Assembly (NCBI RefSeq): GCF_018448905.1
Contig: NZ_RCWA01000019.1
Span: 17,650-81,649 of the forward strand
Direction of reading: 5' to 3'
DNA length: 64,000 nucleotides
DNA from: Photorhabdus heterorhabditis
GTDB taxonomy: Bacteria > Pseudomonadota > Gammaproteobacteria > Enterobacterales > Enterobacteriaceae
A program made the position numbers and the translations under genes. The notes under the pieces were generated by a model, which searched no databases, had not been told where the DNA came from, and was given only the letters and a program-made list of their open reading frames with translations. Below, in pieces: positions 47,122-57,445 of this stretch. Numbering within the stretch: the stretch's first letter is position 1; every line of letters starts with the position of its first letter.

Positions 47122-48751
47122 TTCTTTCTCCAACGAATGATGGCTGAACAAATTGCTTAGCAAGTTGACGTAATTGTTGCTTGTCTATTTTTCCAATAGG
47201 TGTTGTCGGCAATGAAGGAACAGATTCAAACCGGTCGGGTAATTTATAATCTGCTATTCCCTGCTCACGTAGATAACGCCGCAAGACTACGGCTTTTATC
47301 GGTTTTCGTAATACAACAAAAGCGCAGCTTTTCTCACCCATTAACTCATCAGGAACAGCGACAAGCGCGGCATAAATGACATCAGGGTGCCGAAGTAGTA
47401 GATTTTCAACTTCCTCTGCTGCAATTTTTTCCCCACCGCGATTGATTTGATCTTTTTCACGTCCCACTACTTGTAAATAACCATCAGGTGTCATGATGAC
47501 GAGATCGCCAGAACAATAGAATCCATTACTATCAAAGCACTGCTGATTATGTTGTGGGCTGCGGTAATATCCACGGAAGGTATAAGGCCCCTGAGTCATC
47601 AACCGGCCAGCAATGCCAGGAGGAACAGGATTGCCATCGTTATCAGCAATCCAAACTTTATCATCCTGACTCATGGGACAGCCTTGCGTCATAAAAATAT
47701 GCTGTTCGTCGTCATCCAGCCGGGTATAGTTCACTAATCCTTCAGCCATACCAAAAACTTGTTGTAACTGGCATCCCATTTCTTTTGGAATGCGTCTGGC
47801 CAGGCTCTCGCTTAACCTTGCCCCACCGACCTGTAGCAATCGCAAGCTTTTTAGCGCGTCACGGTGACCACCAAGTGCTATCGCTTCAAGCCATACACTG
47901 ACTGCTGGCGGTATCAGTGCAGCAACATTCACCTGATGTTGTTGGATGAGTGGAAAACAACAATCAGCACTGAGGTTATGCGCCAAAATGACCTGTCCCC
48001 CGCTGTAAAACGCCCCTAATGCCCCCGGTGAACTCATAGGAAAGTTATGCGCAGCAGGAAGTGCACATAAATAACGAGTTTCAGCATTAAACTGACAAAT
48101 TTCCACACTGGCGCGAATACTGTAGTAATAATCATTATGCGTTCGGGGAATAAGTTTAGGTGTTCCCGTACTTCCCCCTGACAATTGGAAAAACGCAACT
48201 TCATCAGCGGGTGTTGGATTAGCGATAAAATCACCAGCGCCTTGTGCCAGCAGAGTCTCAAAATCCAGAATATCGTCATTATCACCACTCAAGACAACGT
48301 GACATAAAGACGGCATGCGGACTCTAAGTTCATCAATAAAATCGTCGTCGCAAAACAAGGAATGGTTGCGATCGGCAATTAACAATGCGGGGGTAATCTG
48401 ATCAGCATAAGCACAAAGTTCATTACGCTGATGGCTGAATATCGCATTAACCGGAACTACTCCAAGTCGCAATAAGGCAAAGAAAACAATATAAAACTCA
48501 GCCTCATTGCCTAATTGAACTAAGGCGGTTTGTCCTCGTTTAACGCCTTGTTGTTGTAATGCGGCAGCAAAACTATCTACTAGCAGATTAAGTTCAGCAT
48601 AACTGAACTGATGATCTCCACAGATAAGCGCAATTTGCCCGTTATCTGACTGACGGGTAAGAATGTCACTAAGAGGGAGATCTATCCAATAACCAAGCTG
48701 ACGATAGCGTTGCTCCAACGCTTTCGGCCAACGATTAAATTCAACTATCAT
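47108..48751 (-). CDS. entE: 2,3-dihydroxybenzoate-AMP ligase
   Basis: A stand-alone aryl adenylation enzyme that activates 2,3-DHB with ATP and loads it onto the carrier domain of EntB. Core motifs are [19 protein letters not shown] (P-loop region), [12 protein letters not shown], and YCSGDLV with [15 protein letters not shown] chose ATG 48751 (547 aa) because its ATGA overlaps the entC stop and AGGAGG lies 10 bases upstream; the ATG at 48760 is one base from that site, too close. Confidence 0.94.
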   Translation of the reverse strand: MIVEFNRWPKALEQRYRQLGYWIDLPLSDILTRQSDNGQIALICGDHQFSYAELNLLVDSFAAALQQQGVKRGQTALVQLGNEAEFYIVFFALLRLGVVPVNAIFSHQRNELCAYADQITPALLIADRNHSLFCDDDFIDELRVRMPSLCHVVLSGDNDDILDFETLLAQGAGDFIANPTPADEVAFFQLSGGSTGTPKLIPRTHNDYYYSIRASVEICQFNAETRYLCALPAAHNFPMSSPGALGAFYSGGQVILAHNLSADCCFPLIQQHQVNVAALIPPAVSVWLEAIALGGHRDALKSLRLLQVGGARLSESLARRIPKEMGCQLQQVFGMAEGLVNYTRLDDDEQHIFMTQGCPMSQDDKVWIADNDGNPVPPGIAGRLMTQGPYTFRGYYRSPQHNQQCFDSNGFYCSGDLVIMTPDGYLQVVGREKDQINRGGEKIAAEEVENLLLRHPDVIYAALVAVPDELMGEKSCAFVVLRKPIKAVVLRRYLREQGIADYKLPDRFESVPSLPTTPIGKIDKQQLRQLAKQFVQPSFVGERNEYS

Positions 48752-49929
48752 GCCGTACATGCCTCCTGTGAAAACTCGAATGCACGTAACATAGTTGAAA
48801 ATTTAACCTCTGTTTCCTGCCACTCTGACTCTGGATTCGAATCAGGCACAATACCAGCTCCCGCAAACAGCCTTACCCGCGAAGCATTCACTTCACCACA
48901 GCGGATAGTCACCACCCATTCACCATCCCCTTTCGCATCACACCACCCCACAATGCCGCCAAAGAGGTTTCGTTTAAACGGCTCTAATTTCTCAATTAAA
49001 TTTTTCGCGGTCTGATACGGCGTGCCACAGAGAGCCGGCGTAGGATGAAGCAGACAAGCAGCAGAAAGTGCGTTTTCCTGTGGTGCCTTTAGCTCTCCCT
49101 CAATATCAGTGGCAAGATGCCAAAGTACAGGCGTGCTAATGGTGGACGGCATATTAGAAATATGTAGCTTTTGACAACGGCTTTCGAGTACGTTTCTTAT
49201 CATATCGGTCACCAACCGATGCTCATAATTATCTTTGACGGACTGAATAAGCGCCTGACGTAATTTGTAATCCTCTTCCTGATTTTCACTACGCTTTGCT
49301 GAACCTGCCAACGGCTGAGAAAAGATAGTGTTGCCCTGTTTACGTACTAATAATTCTGGACTCGCACCAATCAATGCCCCATTTTCCAAAGGAACATGGA
49401 AGTTGTAACACCAACCATTTTGCTGATTAAGATGTCGCAATAATTGAATTGAATCTAATGGCTGATGGGTTTCGATATCAAGTAACCGCGCAAGGACAAC
49501 TTTGTCTAATGCATGATTGCGCATTGCATCAACGGCAGTGTTCACCATCTGGCTAAAATGGGCTTTATCAGGCCACTGATAACGTTTCTTTTCTGTATAG
49601 GTGGAATTGGAAACAAGCGAAGGAAACTGCTGTCTTTGGAACCAATTGCATTGTTTAGGGACAAAAAGTGCCGCATTTTGCTGTTTATCGAATGGAATTG
49701 CCCCCACCAGAACAGGATTTTCAATCCCATCACTCTTCGCCTGCTGAAATAATTGACGTATTTCTTGCTGAATCAGGCTGTCAGGATTCACTGCATCATC
49801 AAGTGGCTTTGATACAACTGCATATTGCCCACGAGCCAACAAACTTTTACTGGATGAAAGAAACAGAAAATCCTTATTATTAAGATCATTAAAACCAGTC
49901 AGCAAATCATCTCTATATAGATCTGACAC
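48748..49929 (-). CDS. entC: Isochorismate synthase
   Basis: A 393-aa chorismate-binding enzyme that converts chorismate to isochorismate, the first step of 2,3-DHB synthesis. Family blocks include [23 protein letters not shown] and [12 protein letters not shown], and the C-terminal [17 protein letters not shown]. The start is GTG at 49929 with AGAGGT at suitable spacing. It heads the entC-E-B-A group; I see no convincing Fur box in the 270 bases upstream, although iron control is expected. Confidence 0.94.
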   Translation of the reverse strand: MSDLYRDDLLTGFNDLNNKDFLFLSSSKSLLARGQYAVVSKPLDDAVNPDSLIQQEIRQLFQQAKSDGIENPVLVGAIPFDKQQNAALFVPKQCNWFQRQQFPSLVSNSTYTEKKRYQWPDKAHFSQMVNTAVDAMRNHALDKVVLARLLDIETHQPLDSIQLLRHLNQQNGWCYNFHVPLENGALIGASPELLVRKQGNTIFSQPLAGSAKRSENQEEDYKLRQALIQSVKDNYEHRLVTDMIRNVLESRCQKLHISNMPSTISTPVLWHLATDIEGELKAPQENALSAACLLHPTPALCGTPYQTAKNLIEKLEPFKRNLFGGIVGWCDAKGDGEWVVTIRCGEVNASRVRLFAGAGIVPDSNPESEWQETEVKFSTMLRAFEFSQEACTA

Positions 49930-50201
49930 AAGTCTTACCTCTATCGGTTAATCGTGTAGTCACGAAAATGGAATTCTTCCTCGATATAATTTTGCATCAC
50001 TTGCTACAAATAAAATTATGACTTAGATCGTCAATAATTAAATTTATCTATAATTTAACTTTATTAAAACTTATATTTCTAAAACATTTCTCCCTTATTC
50101 CATTTAGAGACTTTATTTCGTACCATCTTATTATTCTGCCAGGTCTTAATAGTTGTTGATTGAATCTATCAGAAATTAATAAATACATCTAAAAATCATG
50201 G
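49930..50201. other. AT-rich gap between entC and the ABC ATPase gene
   Basis: About 270 bases holding the entC leader and probably its promoter. No coding frame seen. AT-rich around 50015-50100 but no clear 19-bp Fur palindrome could be aligned by eye. Confidence 0.4.
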
Positions 50202-51053
50202 TTATCCCTTTGTTAAACGCCGTCCTTGCGGGATAATTAAAGGAGTATGGCTGACGGGATCATCAATAATGACACAATCGAGTCCAAAAACCTCAGAGAT
50301 TAATTTTGTCGTAATAATCTCACCGGGCACGCCTTCCACCACAATCCTCCCCCCGGCCATCACAATCAGATGATCTGCATACCGGCAAGCCTGATTCAAA
50401 TCATGAAGCACTGCGACGAGTGTATATCCCGATCCTTGATTAAGATTACAAAACAAATCAAGCAACTCAATTTGATGAGCAATATCAAGATAGGTTGTCG
50501 GTTCATCCAGTAATAACAATGGCGTTTGTTGAGCCAACACCATGGCAACCCAAACCCGTTGGCGCTGACCACCTGAAAGTTCGTCAACAACACATTCAGC
50601 AAGCTGTGTTACACCGGTTACATCCATTGCCTGGCGTACCGCTTCATAATCCTTATGGCTCCATTGACGCAATAACCGCTGATGGGGAAAACGCCCGCGC
50701 GCCACTAAATCAACAACTTTGATCCCTTGAGGAGCCTGCACACTTTGCGGTAATAATCCTAACTGACGAGCCAAAGCGCGCGTCGGTATAGTGTGAATAT
50801 CATGACCATCAAGGCAAATCCTGCCATATTCTGGGCGCAGAAGACGACATAAACTTCTCAACAGCGTAGATTTACCACAGCCATTAGGGCCGATAATCAC
50901 GGTAAAACGGCTATCAGGAATACGCAGATTCAGTTCATCACAGACGACATGTTCACCGTAACCCAGGCGCAATTCTTCCACACTCAAACGACAAGGTAAC
51001 AAAATACTTTGGTTATCATGTTTTGGCATTAGTGTTGTCATCAACTCTCTCAC
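50202..51053 (-). CDS. fepC: Iron-siderophore ABC transporter ATP-binding protein (FepC-like)
   Basis: A 283-aa ABC ATPase of the FepC/FecE group. Walker A is GPNGCGKST, the signature LSGGQRQR, and Walker B LLLLDEPTTYLD. It would energise the permease pair encoded at 57446-59574. It is separated from them by the NRPS and receptor genes, so the uptake system is split. The true start could be M6 or M9 (MTTLMPKHDN, MPKHDN). Two tandem repeat elements lie about 100 bases upstream. Confidence 0.9.
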   Translation of the reverse strand: MRELMTTLMPKHDNQSILLPCRLSVEELRLGYGEHVVCDELNLRIPDSRFTVIIGPNGCGKSTLLRSLCRLLRPEYGRICLDGHDIHTIPTRALARQLGLLPQSVQAPQGIKVVDLVARGRFPHQRLLRQWSHKDYEAVRQAMDVTGVTQLAECVVDELSGGQRQRVWVAMVLAQQTPLLLLDEPTTYLDIAHQIELLDLFCNLNQGSGYTLVAVLHDLNQACRYADHLIVMAGGRIVVEGVPGEIITTKLISEVFGLDCVIIDDPVSHTPLIIPQGRRLTKG

Positions 51054-51150
51054 AAAAACGGGATTAATCAGTCCGCATCAATATTCATATAAATGCAGAC
51101 TGCAAGAGGATTATTCAGTGCTAAATAGAAACCCGTATTCAAAGGATATC

Positions 51151-51277
51151 TATACCCGTCATCTTTCAAGTTGCCTCTTTGTTGGCTGCACTCACTCACC
51201 CCGGTCACATAGTTTGCTATGCTCCCGGGGATTCGCTCCCTTGCCGCCGCAATGCATCTTGAAATCCATTGGGTATA
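51151..51277 (+). repeat. Palindromic TATACCC repeat, long form, copy 6 (tandem with copy 7)
   Basis: From TATACCCGTCATCTTTCAAG to TTGAAATCCATTGGGTATA. Its last TA-containing bases are shared with the start of the next copy (GGGTATATACCCG), so the second probably inserted into the terminal TA of the first, or the reverse. Confidence 0.93.
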
Positions 51278-51417
51278 TACCCGTCATCTTTCAAGTTGCC
51301 TCTTTGTTGGCTGCACTCATTCACCCCGGTCACATCGTTCTCTATGACATAGTAATCTATGCTCCCGGGGATTCGCTCCCTTGCCGTCGCGATCCATCTT
51401 GAAATCTATTGGGTATA
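51276..51417 (+). repeat. Palindromic TATACCC repeat, long form, copy 7, overlapping the NRPS 3' end
   Basis: 142 bases from TATACCCGTCATC to ATCTATTGGGTATA. The reverse strand encodes the last ~20 residues of the NRPS frame and its TAG stop (51357-51359). An extra TGACATAGTAATCTATG segment is present in the middle, as in copies 5, 8 and 9. Confidence 0.93.
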
Positions 51418-54400
51418 TACGCGTGGAATAATCTTGGCAGGATCGCCCTAAGCGGTATATCGCTATCCTGTGTTTTTGCAAACAGTATCAAAATGCCATT
51501 GATAGTCTCTGATATTTTAGCGATTTGAGCCGCACTATAACGATCTGAACGATAATTAAACAAAATACGTACCGTTTCTTCACCTGCAATCATCTCTTCC
51601 ATAATCTCAAAGTGAAGCCCTAGCAGAGATTCCTGCTTTTCCAAAACAACCTGTTGAAATGCAATATGGCTTCCATCCAACATATGGAACTCACCGCTCA
51701 AACTATTTTTCGCATGTAACTGAATATATACCTCGAACAAATGATCTTTTCCTTGATCTGCGTGGCCTGATAACGCTTCTTCAATCAGATCAATGGGGAT
51801 ATCGGTATAAGGTAGCGAATCATTGATATTGCTCTTCACCTGAGTGATAAGATCAGTAAATGTCATTTGTTCAGTAAAACGAACCCTGTGTATCACAAGC
51901 GTAGTAAAATAACCGATAGTATCAAAGAAGCTCGCATCATCACGTCCCGAAGCCGATGTTCCCACAAGAAGATCATCGGTTGCCCCCAATAAATTAAGCG
52001 AGGCAACAATACTGGCATAAAGAATATTAAAGAATGAAGCGCCATTTTTTCTGGCAAGTGACTGCAAACCTTGAGCCACCACTTTTTCAATCTCAAACTC
52101 AACACCTTCACAAGAATTCGCCTGCCCAGATAACTCGCTGACCGCATTTTTAAAAATGGGTTCTCCGCTTGGCGCACCCCGTAAATTATTAACCCAATAA
52201 TCAAGATGAGACTGATTCATTCCCTCATCATTTTGCCTGATTGCATATTGATAGAATGGTAAGGGTTGCTCTTGCCACGCTGGTATCTCATTTATCAGCC
52301 TGTATTTATAAGCATGTTTAAGATCTTCCATAAGCAAAGCAACAGACCACTCATCAAGTGACACATGATGAAACAGCATGGACAAAAACTGCTGTCCTGA
52401 AACGTTATCGGTTACAAATTTAATGCGCAAAGGAAGTTCTTCGGATATATCAAACTGATACTTTCCCTCTTTTTTTAATATTTCTTCTGAGGAAAGTGCA
52501 CCATATTCGCGAGAACCCCAAAACCACTGATAGTTCGATAAATCCTGCATTGGGACGACACGTTGATAAACTTCACCCTCTTTCTCATAAAATAGGCTAC
52601 GCAATACAGAATGTCTTTGCAGTACATCAAAAAAGGCTTGCTGGAGTACCTGCTCATTGATATTTGCAGAAAATTTTAAAATAAAAGGTAAATTGAAGAT
52701 ATCGTTGAAATCAAATGCCGCATACGCTTTCCATAGAGATTTTTGCGCAAGAGACAAAGGTGCAACAACCGAAATATCTTCTTCAGATTGTTCTTTACTC
52801 AACTGATTTTTGTTTTCATCAATAGGATCATGACATTGCGCATATTCGGCAAGTTTCAACGCTGTCGGATAACTAAAGAGATGGTTAATATGAATCTCTA
52901 TGTTATGTAGGCTCAATAATCTACCTATCACGCGGGTGCCAATAAGTGAGTGCCCGCCATGATCAAAAAAGTCATCACTGACTGTCATTTCTGGCGAAGA
53001 GAGCGCTTGTCTGAATTCATTTAAGATAATATTAGCTATTTTACGATGGCTATCGCTTCTATCCGTTGCTTCATGTTCTTTTTGCTGTTTAGCAACAGTC
53101 AGTGATATATCACTGATATCTCCATGTTTTTTCTTCGTTGGAAACGAAAAAATAGACGTAAGTTTTGGTGCGATAGCAACATTTTGCTCATGAATAAATG
53201 TACAAAAACCTTCTAACAGAAATGCGCCGATATGTGCAGACACTGACGGAGCCGTTATTAACTCAAAAAACCATTGTTCCTCATTTACATTTCCGGCAGC
53301 CAACGAGATATCAAAATGGGCGCTCAACGGTGGAATGGATAATAACTCAACAATTACATCATTCAACCTAAGTGATGACTGGGATTCATTAATCCAAGTC
53401 ACCAGAATATGTGGGTTATCCTGCCCATACTCTACTTCATTGCTAGCTTGTGGATTGCCACTTTCTATCTGCCTTGCAATATCGGCAATTATTCTGCCAA
53501 GGCTTCTATCATCCTGGCACACACGCAACGACGTTAATGCTGAATAGAAAAATTGGCTATTGAGTTCATCATGTGTATATTCTGGGTCACACGATACACT
53601 GACATTCACATCCAAATGAGAGCCTATCACTGCAATATAGCAACCGAATAATGCCACTACTGTTGCTAGTGCTGAATATGCTGTTTTCTCCGTAGGTAAA
53701 AATGGAGCAAATGCATCAACATTGATTGTAGTACGATATCTGGTCACAAGACGATTATGAAGAGAATCATCAAGATAACTGATTTTACCCGTTTCTTTGA
53801 TCAACACGCTCTTGGTGGTATCGGATTTATAGAGCCAGGGAATGCCTATTTTTCCAGACTCACATGATAACCATTTAGCCGGGATACCCTTTTTAAATAA
53901 ATCTTCCTGTCCAAATCCGATGGTCTTCAAGCCATTATTATAGGTATCCGAAAGCATAGTAAGCATCTGCGACAATGACACGGTATTTCTCAGAATATGA
54001 TGCACAATCACACCCAAAATAACCCCATGCTTTCCATTCATAAACAACATAAATTTGACCGGTGGATGCTCATCAAGCCCGATAGGTTTACATTGTTCCT
54101 TGAGTAGCCTATTTATCGCTTCTTCATCAGACTGAACCTGATAAATTTCAACAGGAGAATTCGCGGTTGTATCGCAATATTTACGCAAATCGCCTTCATC
54201 ATCAAAACGATACCTAACATTAATTCCAGCTATATCTTGAGTAAGAAACTCTAATGCTCTGATAAGCCGACCTATGTTGATATTCCCTGTTAGCGACCAG
54301 GCACAAGCAAATTGACCAGAAGCATCAGGCTCTTGTTGATGATGAAGCCACATCATCTCTTCAAATTCAGTTAAATCCTTTTCAGTTTCCTGGACTTCCG

Positions 54401-54491
54401 AAGATGAGTGACCAACAGCATGGGCATGAAATACTTCATCCAGCAGCAATGCTTCATCATCTGTCAGTAACCGCTTAAACTCTCTTGCCAT
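51357..54491 (-). CDS. NRPS protein with C-PCP-C architecture, no adenylation domain (VibF C-terminal-like)
   Basis: A 1044-aa protein. Residues ~40-460 form a condensation-like domain whose active-site motif is HHILRNTVS (H164-H165), with Asn where the usual HHxxxD has Asp. Residues ~480-560 are a carrier domain with phosphopantetheine Ser515 in DHGGHSLIG. Residues ~575-1020 are a condensation domain with intact HHVSLDEWS (H708, D713). This order matches the C-PCP-C end of vibriobactin synthetase VibF; the cyclisation and adenylation domains are missing. It likely acylates amines of a polyamine-DHB intermediate in a vibriobactin/photobactin-type pathway. If the carrier is used it must be loaded by an adenylation domain elsewhere. 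The last ~20 residues (from AYIPNRFQDG) and the stop come from an inserted repeat; the final C domain itself looks complete. Confidence 0.88.
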   Translation of the reverse strand: MAREFKRLLTDDEALLLDEVFHAHAVGHSSSEVQETEKDLTEFEEMMWLHHQQEPDASGQFACAWSLTGNINIGRLIRALEFLTQDIAGINVRYRFDDEGDLRKYCDTTANSPVEIYQVQSDEEAINRLLKEQCKPIGLDEHPPVKFMLFMNGKHGVILGVIVHHILRNTVSLSQMLTMLSDTYNNGLKTIGFGQEDLFKKGIPAKWLSCESGKIGIPWLYKSDTTKSVLIKETGKISYLDDSLHNRLVTRYRTTINVDAFAPFLPTEKTAYSALATVVALFGCYIAVIGSHLDVNVSVSCDPEYTHDELNSQFFYSALTSLRVCQDDRSLGRIIADIARQIESGNPQASNEVEYGQDNPHILVTWINESQSSLRLNDVIVELLSIPPLSAHFDISLAAGNVNEEQWFFELITAPSVSAHIGAFLLEGFCTFIHEQNVAIAPKLTSIFSFPTKKKHGDISDISLTVAKQQKEHEATDRSDSHRKIANIILNEFRQALSSPEMTVSDDFFDHGGHSLIGTRVIGRLLSLHNIEIHINHLFSYPTALKLAEYAQCHDPIDENKNQLSKEQSEEDISVVAPLSLAQKSLWKAYAAFDFNDIFNLPFILKFSANINEQVLQQAFFDVLQRHSVLRSLFYEKEGEVYQRVVPMQDLSNYQWFWGSREYGALSSEEILKKEGKYQFDISEELPLRIKFVTDNVSGQQFLSMLFHHVSLDEWSVALLMEDLKHAYKYRLINEIPAWQEQPLPFYQYAIRQNDEGMNQSHLDYWVNNLRGAPSGEPIFKNAVSELSGQANSCEGVEFEIEKVVAQGLQSLARKNGASFFNILYASIVASLNLLGATDDLLVGTSASGRDDASFFDTIGYFTTLVIHRVRFTEQMTFTDLITQVKSNINDSLPYTDIPIDLIEEALSGHADQGKDHLFEVYIQLHAKNSLSGEFHMLDGSHIAFQQVVLEKQESLLGLHFEIMEEMIAGEETVRILFNYRSDRYSAAQIAKISETINGILILFAKTQDSDIPLRAILPRLFHAYIPNRFQDGSRRQGSESPGA

Positions 54492-54629
54492 ATTCCCGCC
54501 ATTCCCGCTTCTCCAGTCAACGCTGGGCTACATATAATCTTTTGCCATTTTTCGGACAAAGTGATCCTACTCATCCCCCTGTCCGGTTACTTATTTTGAG
54601 TTACTGTTCCAATTTGTTGATTAATCGCC

Positions 54630-56756
54630 TTAGAACTTCAATTCAAATGTCGCACCGATCATTCTCGGACGCTGATAAATTGCTGAATTAACGTTATTAT
54701 CTGGAACTAATAAACGTTTATCGGAGTCGAACAGATTCTGAGCAAATAATGTAGCACGCCCCCACTTGAAGTTATAACCAAGCTGAAGGTTAGCTATCCA
54801 ATATGCTGAGATTTTCCCGCTGGCAGAATTGTCATATTGAGAGTAATAAGTATCTGAGAACATAACATTACCGCTAACATCAATATCCTCTGTCAATAAA
54901 TATCTAGCCAAGAGGTTTGCGGTATATCCTGGAGCGCGAGGTAATTTATTACCCTGAATACCGCTCTCTGAAAAGCTTTTAATCTTCGTTTTCAGCAAGC
55001 CGAGACTACCGTTTAGCTCAAGTTTTTCGACCGGCTGCCAGCGGGCACCAACTTCTGCACCATACGTTTCAACCTGACCAGCATTACGTATCATGGTTGC
55101 ATTTGGCCCCAGATAGTAAGGCAACTGCATGTCCTTATAATCGTTATAGAAAAGATTAGAGGTGAGTTCCAGCTTACCATCCATCAGGCTGTTACGCGTA
55201 TAGAGGCTGTAGTTCCAGACATATTCAGGATTATAGGTATAATTAGGATTACCGGTATAAGTATTATCAAGGATAATCCCGGCACCACCTGCGTTATAAC
55301 CTCTACCAACAGCTATCCCGACGGTTTGATCTTTCTGCGGTTTCCAAGCGATATCAATTTTAGGCAGAAAAGCGTTATAGGTTTTATCAAAATCAATTTC
55401 TACACGTTCGCGTCCCCCTCCTTTACGCGTTCTATGTTCACGTTCAAAGCGGCTTGATAAAGTTACATCAACCTCGGGAACAACCGTGTAGGTCAGGACA
55501 GTATAGGCAGAGGCTGTTTCTGTTTTATCATTAAATTGGCTGCCCCCGAAAAGCTCGATAGACTCATCCTGTTTACCATAGAAATAACGCACACCCGCCA
55601 AACCACTCAGCCTATTATCAAGACCTTGAAAACGGATAAGCGGTTCAAATTCTACCTCTTTGCCATCAGTATCCGCTTTTGGAATTTTAGACGAAGTTAA
55701 TCTGTGATAAGCAAGATCGGTATAAATCAATTTATTTTCCAAGCTAATGGTATCTGACAAAGCCCATGAAACATCCCAGATCCCACTGGTCGTTTTTCGT
55801 TCTACAACTGGCCTGAATAGCTCATGCCTTAAATTAAGAGTATGCCTTGGATTGTATGCTTCGTTCTGAGGAGCACGACTATCAAGATGGTTAACCGTTA
55901 ATTTCGTGGATAACTCAGGAATAGCCAGTGGTTCAAACAGCAACTTCGCGCGGACCGTGGTTGATTCAATTTTGTGCGGATCGCCAACGGGATCATAAGA
56001 AACCAAGTTTGCAAAGCTATCGCGATCTTGACGATCGACACTAAGACGGAAAGCCAGTTGATCTTCAATCAAAGGACCCGAAGCCATCGCGGCAACTTGC
56101 TGATAGCCCTGATTTGCGAAACCACTTTTGATTGCGCTCTCCCAATAAAAGGTAGGATCAAGTGACTTAATGATCACCGCGCCTGCAATTGCGTTCCTTC
56201 CCTGAATATAACTCTGTGGATCACGAAATACCTCGACACTTTCTACATCCCACAAAGATTGCGTACCAAAAGCTAATTCATTATAGGTAAATGAGCGCCC
56301 ATCAATAGAGACGTTGATTCTAGGACGCGTTCCACTCAGGAAAGCCATCCCACCTTGTGAAGGGCCTGAACCATCAACGCCGCGAACGGCGGGAAGAGCG
56401 TTACTAATACCATTATCAACAACGTTCGGCGTCATTTGCAGCAGCGTGTTAACATCAGGATTAGGAATAGCTTTCATTTTGCGAAGATTATAAACCTCGA
56501 CACTTGAACCACTATCATAAATAGTGCGGTTAACTTTCTCTCCGGTTACCACTAACACATCTTCTTCTGATGATAATGCCTTGGTATTTCCTTTTTGGTC
56601 GTTTTGTGTGTTCTTTTTCTCTGCCGCAATAGCGTCAGTGCCAGTCAGCGCAATGGCACCGAAAAATAAAACACTAAAAGTACCTACAAAACGCGATTTT
56701 TTAGTATGTTCTGTTTCTGATGCATCATGTTGCAGAATTGAGTGCAACTTATTCAT
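54630..56756 (-). CDS. TonB-dependent catechol siderophore receptor
   Basis: A 708-aa outer-membrane receptor. A signal peptide spans about residues 24-45 (hydrophobic VLFFGAIALTG, cleavage after DAIA). The TonB box region EEDVLVVTGEKV is followed by a plug domain (PNVVDNGISNALPAVRGVDG) and a 22-strand barrel ending in GATFELKF with C-terminal Phe. Located among siderophore genes, it most likely imports the ferric siderophore made by this cluster. Fur-box-like sequences lie 190-250 bases upstream of the start. Confidence 0.93.
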   Translation of the reverse strand: MNKLHSILQHDASETEHTKKSRFVGTFSVLFFGAIALTGTDAIAAEKKNTQNDQKGNTKALSSEEDVLVVTGEKVNRTIYDSGSSVEVYNLRKMKAIPNPDVNTLLQMTPNVVDNGISNALPAVRGVDGSGPSQGGMAFLSGTRPRINVSIDGRSFTYNELAFGTQSLWDVESVEVFRDPQSYIQGRNAIAGAVIIKSLDPTFYWESAIKSGFANQGYQQVAAMASGPLIEDQLAFRLSVDRQDRDSFANLVSYDPVGDPHKIESTTVRAKLLFEPLAIPELSTKLTVNHLDSRAPQNEAYNPRHTLNLRHELFRPVVERKTTSGIWDVSWALSDTISLENKLIYTDLAYHRLTSSKIPKADTDGKEVEFEPLIRFQGLDNRLSGLAGVRYFYGKQDESIELFGGSQFNDKTETASAYTVLTYTVVPEVDVTLSSRFEREHRTRKGGGRERVEIDFDKTYNAFLPKIDIAWKPQKDQTVGIAVGRGYNAGGAGIILDNTYTGNPNYTYNPEYVWNYSLYTRNSLMDGKLELTSNLFYNDYKDMQLPYYLGPNATMIRNAGQVETYGAEVGARWQPVEKLELNGSLGLLKTKIKSFSESGIQGNKLPRAPGYTANLLARYLLTEDIDVSGNVMFSDTYYSQYDNSASGKISAYWIANLQLGYNFKWGRATLFAQNLFDSDKRLLVPDNNVNSAIYQRPRMIGATFELKF

Positions 56757-57291
56757 TCATTTTTCTCCTTTAGCCAGCTTACACGAAATAGTTTTAACCG
56801 ATTAATGAATTAAATCGTGACATTGCTGACTGGCAGACCCCAGTCTGTAAAAAACATGGTGCGATTTAACCCATGTTAATTTCGTTTGGAATAGTTTTTC
56901 TATATTATTATTAACTTTCGGTGTTAATTTATTATAACATTTCTTAAATAGTAATAATTATCATAACAAGGTGTATTATTGTATGTAAATAAAAATCATT
57001 ATCACTAAATGTGATCAATACAACAGAAAAATAAATTTAATATATAAAACAATTTTTTATTTCAAAGAAATAAAAAAAGCGAAAGATAACTCGGTAAAAT
57101 ATGTGGTTTTAGGAATGTATTTAGCCAGAAAGAAATTAACTGAAAGTATATCCCTATATTTTATAGAATTATTTCAAGCACAAAAAACAAGCAAACTAGG
57201 GAAATAAAGAAATGATTCACAGCCTAAGTTAGGAATATAAATAACGAAATTCTTCCATCAATCGAGAAAGATAAAGAGTCCCAAATAAATT
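56757..57291 (-). promoter_or_regulatory. Receptor upstream region with Fur-box-like sites
   Basis: Non-coding, AT-rich. ATCATTATC at 56995-57003 (GATAATGAT on the minus strand) is a perfect half of the Fur consensus, and TAATAATTATCAT at about 56952-56964 is a second partial match. Both lie upstream of the minus-strand receptor gene, fitting iron repression. The rest up to repeat copy 8 shows no gene. Confidence 0.6.
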
Positions 57292-57433
57292 TATACCTGT
57301 TATCTTTCAAGTTGCCTCTTTGTTGGCTGCACTCACTCACCCCGGTCACAAAGTTCTCTATGACAGAGTTATCTATGCTCCCGGGGATTCGCTCCCTTGC
57401 CGTCGCGATCCACCTTGAAATCTATTGGGTATA
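57292..57433 (+). repeat. Palindromic TATACCC repeat, long form, copy 8
   Basis: 142 bases from TATACCTGTTATCTTTCAAG to AAATCTATTGGGTATA. It ends 13 bases beyond the stop of the FepG-like permease gene, so it sits in its 3' untranslated region without altering the protein. Confidence 0.93.
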
Positions 57434-57445
57434 CAGCGGTTTTTG

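Noticed and set aside
51118-51402. 94-aa plus-strand frame across repeat copies 6 and 7
   Set aside because: It consists almost wholly of repeat sequence; similar frames appear in other repeat copies (19929-20236), so it is repeat-derived.
51357-54491. NRPS considered as a gene inactivated by the repeat
   Set aside because: The last condensation domain extends to its normal end before the repeat begins, so only the extreme tail changed.
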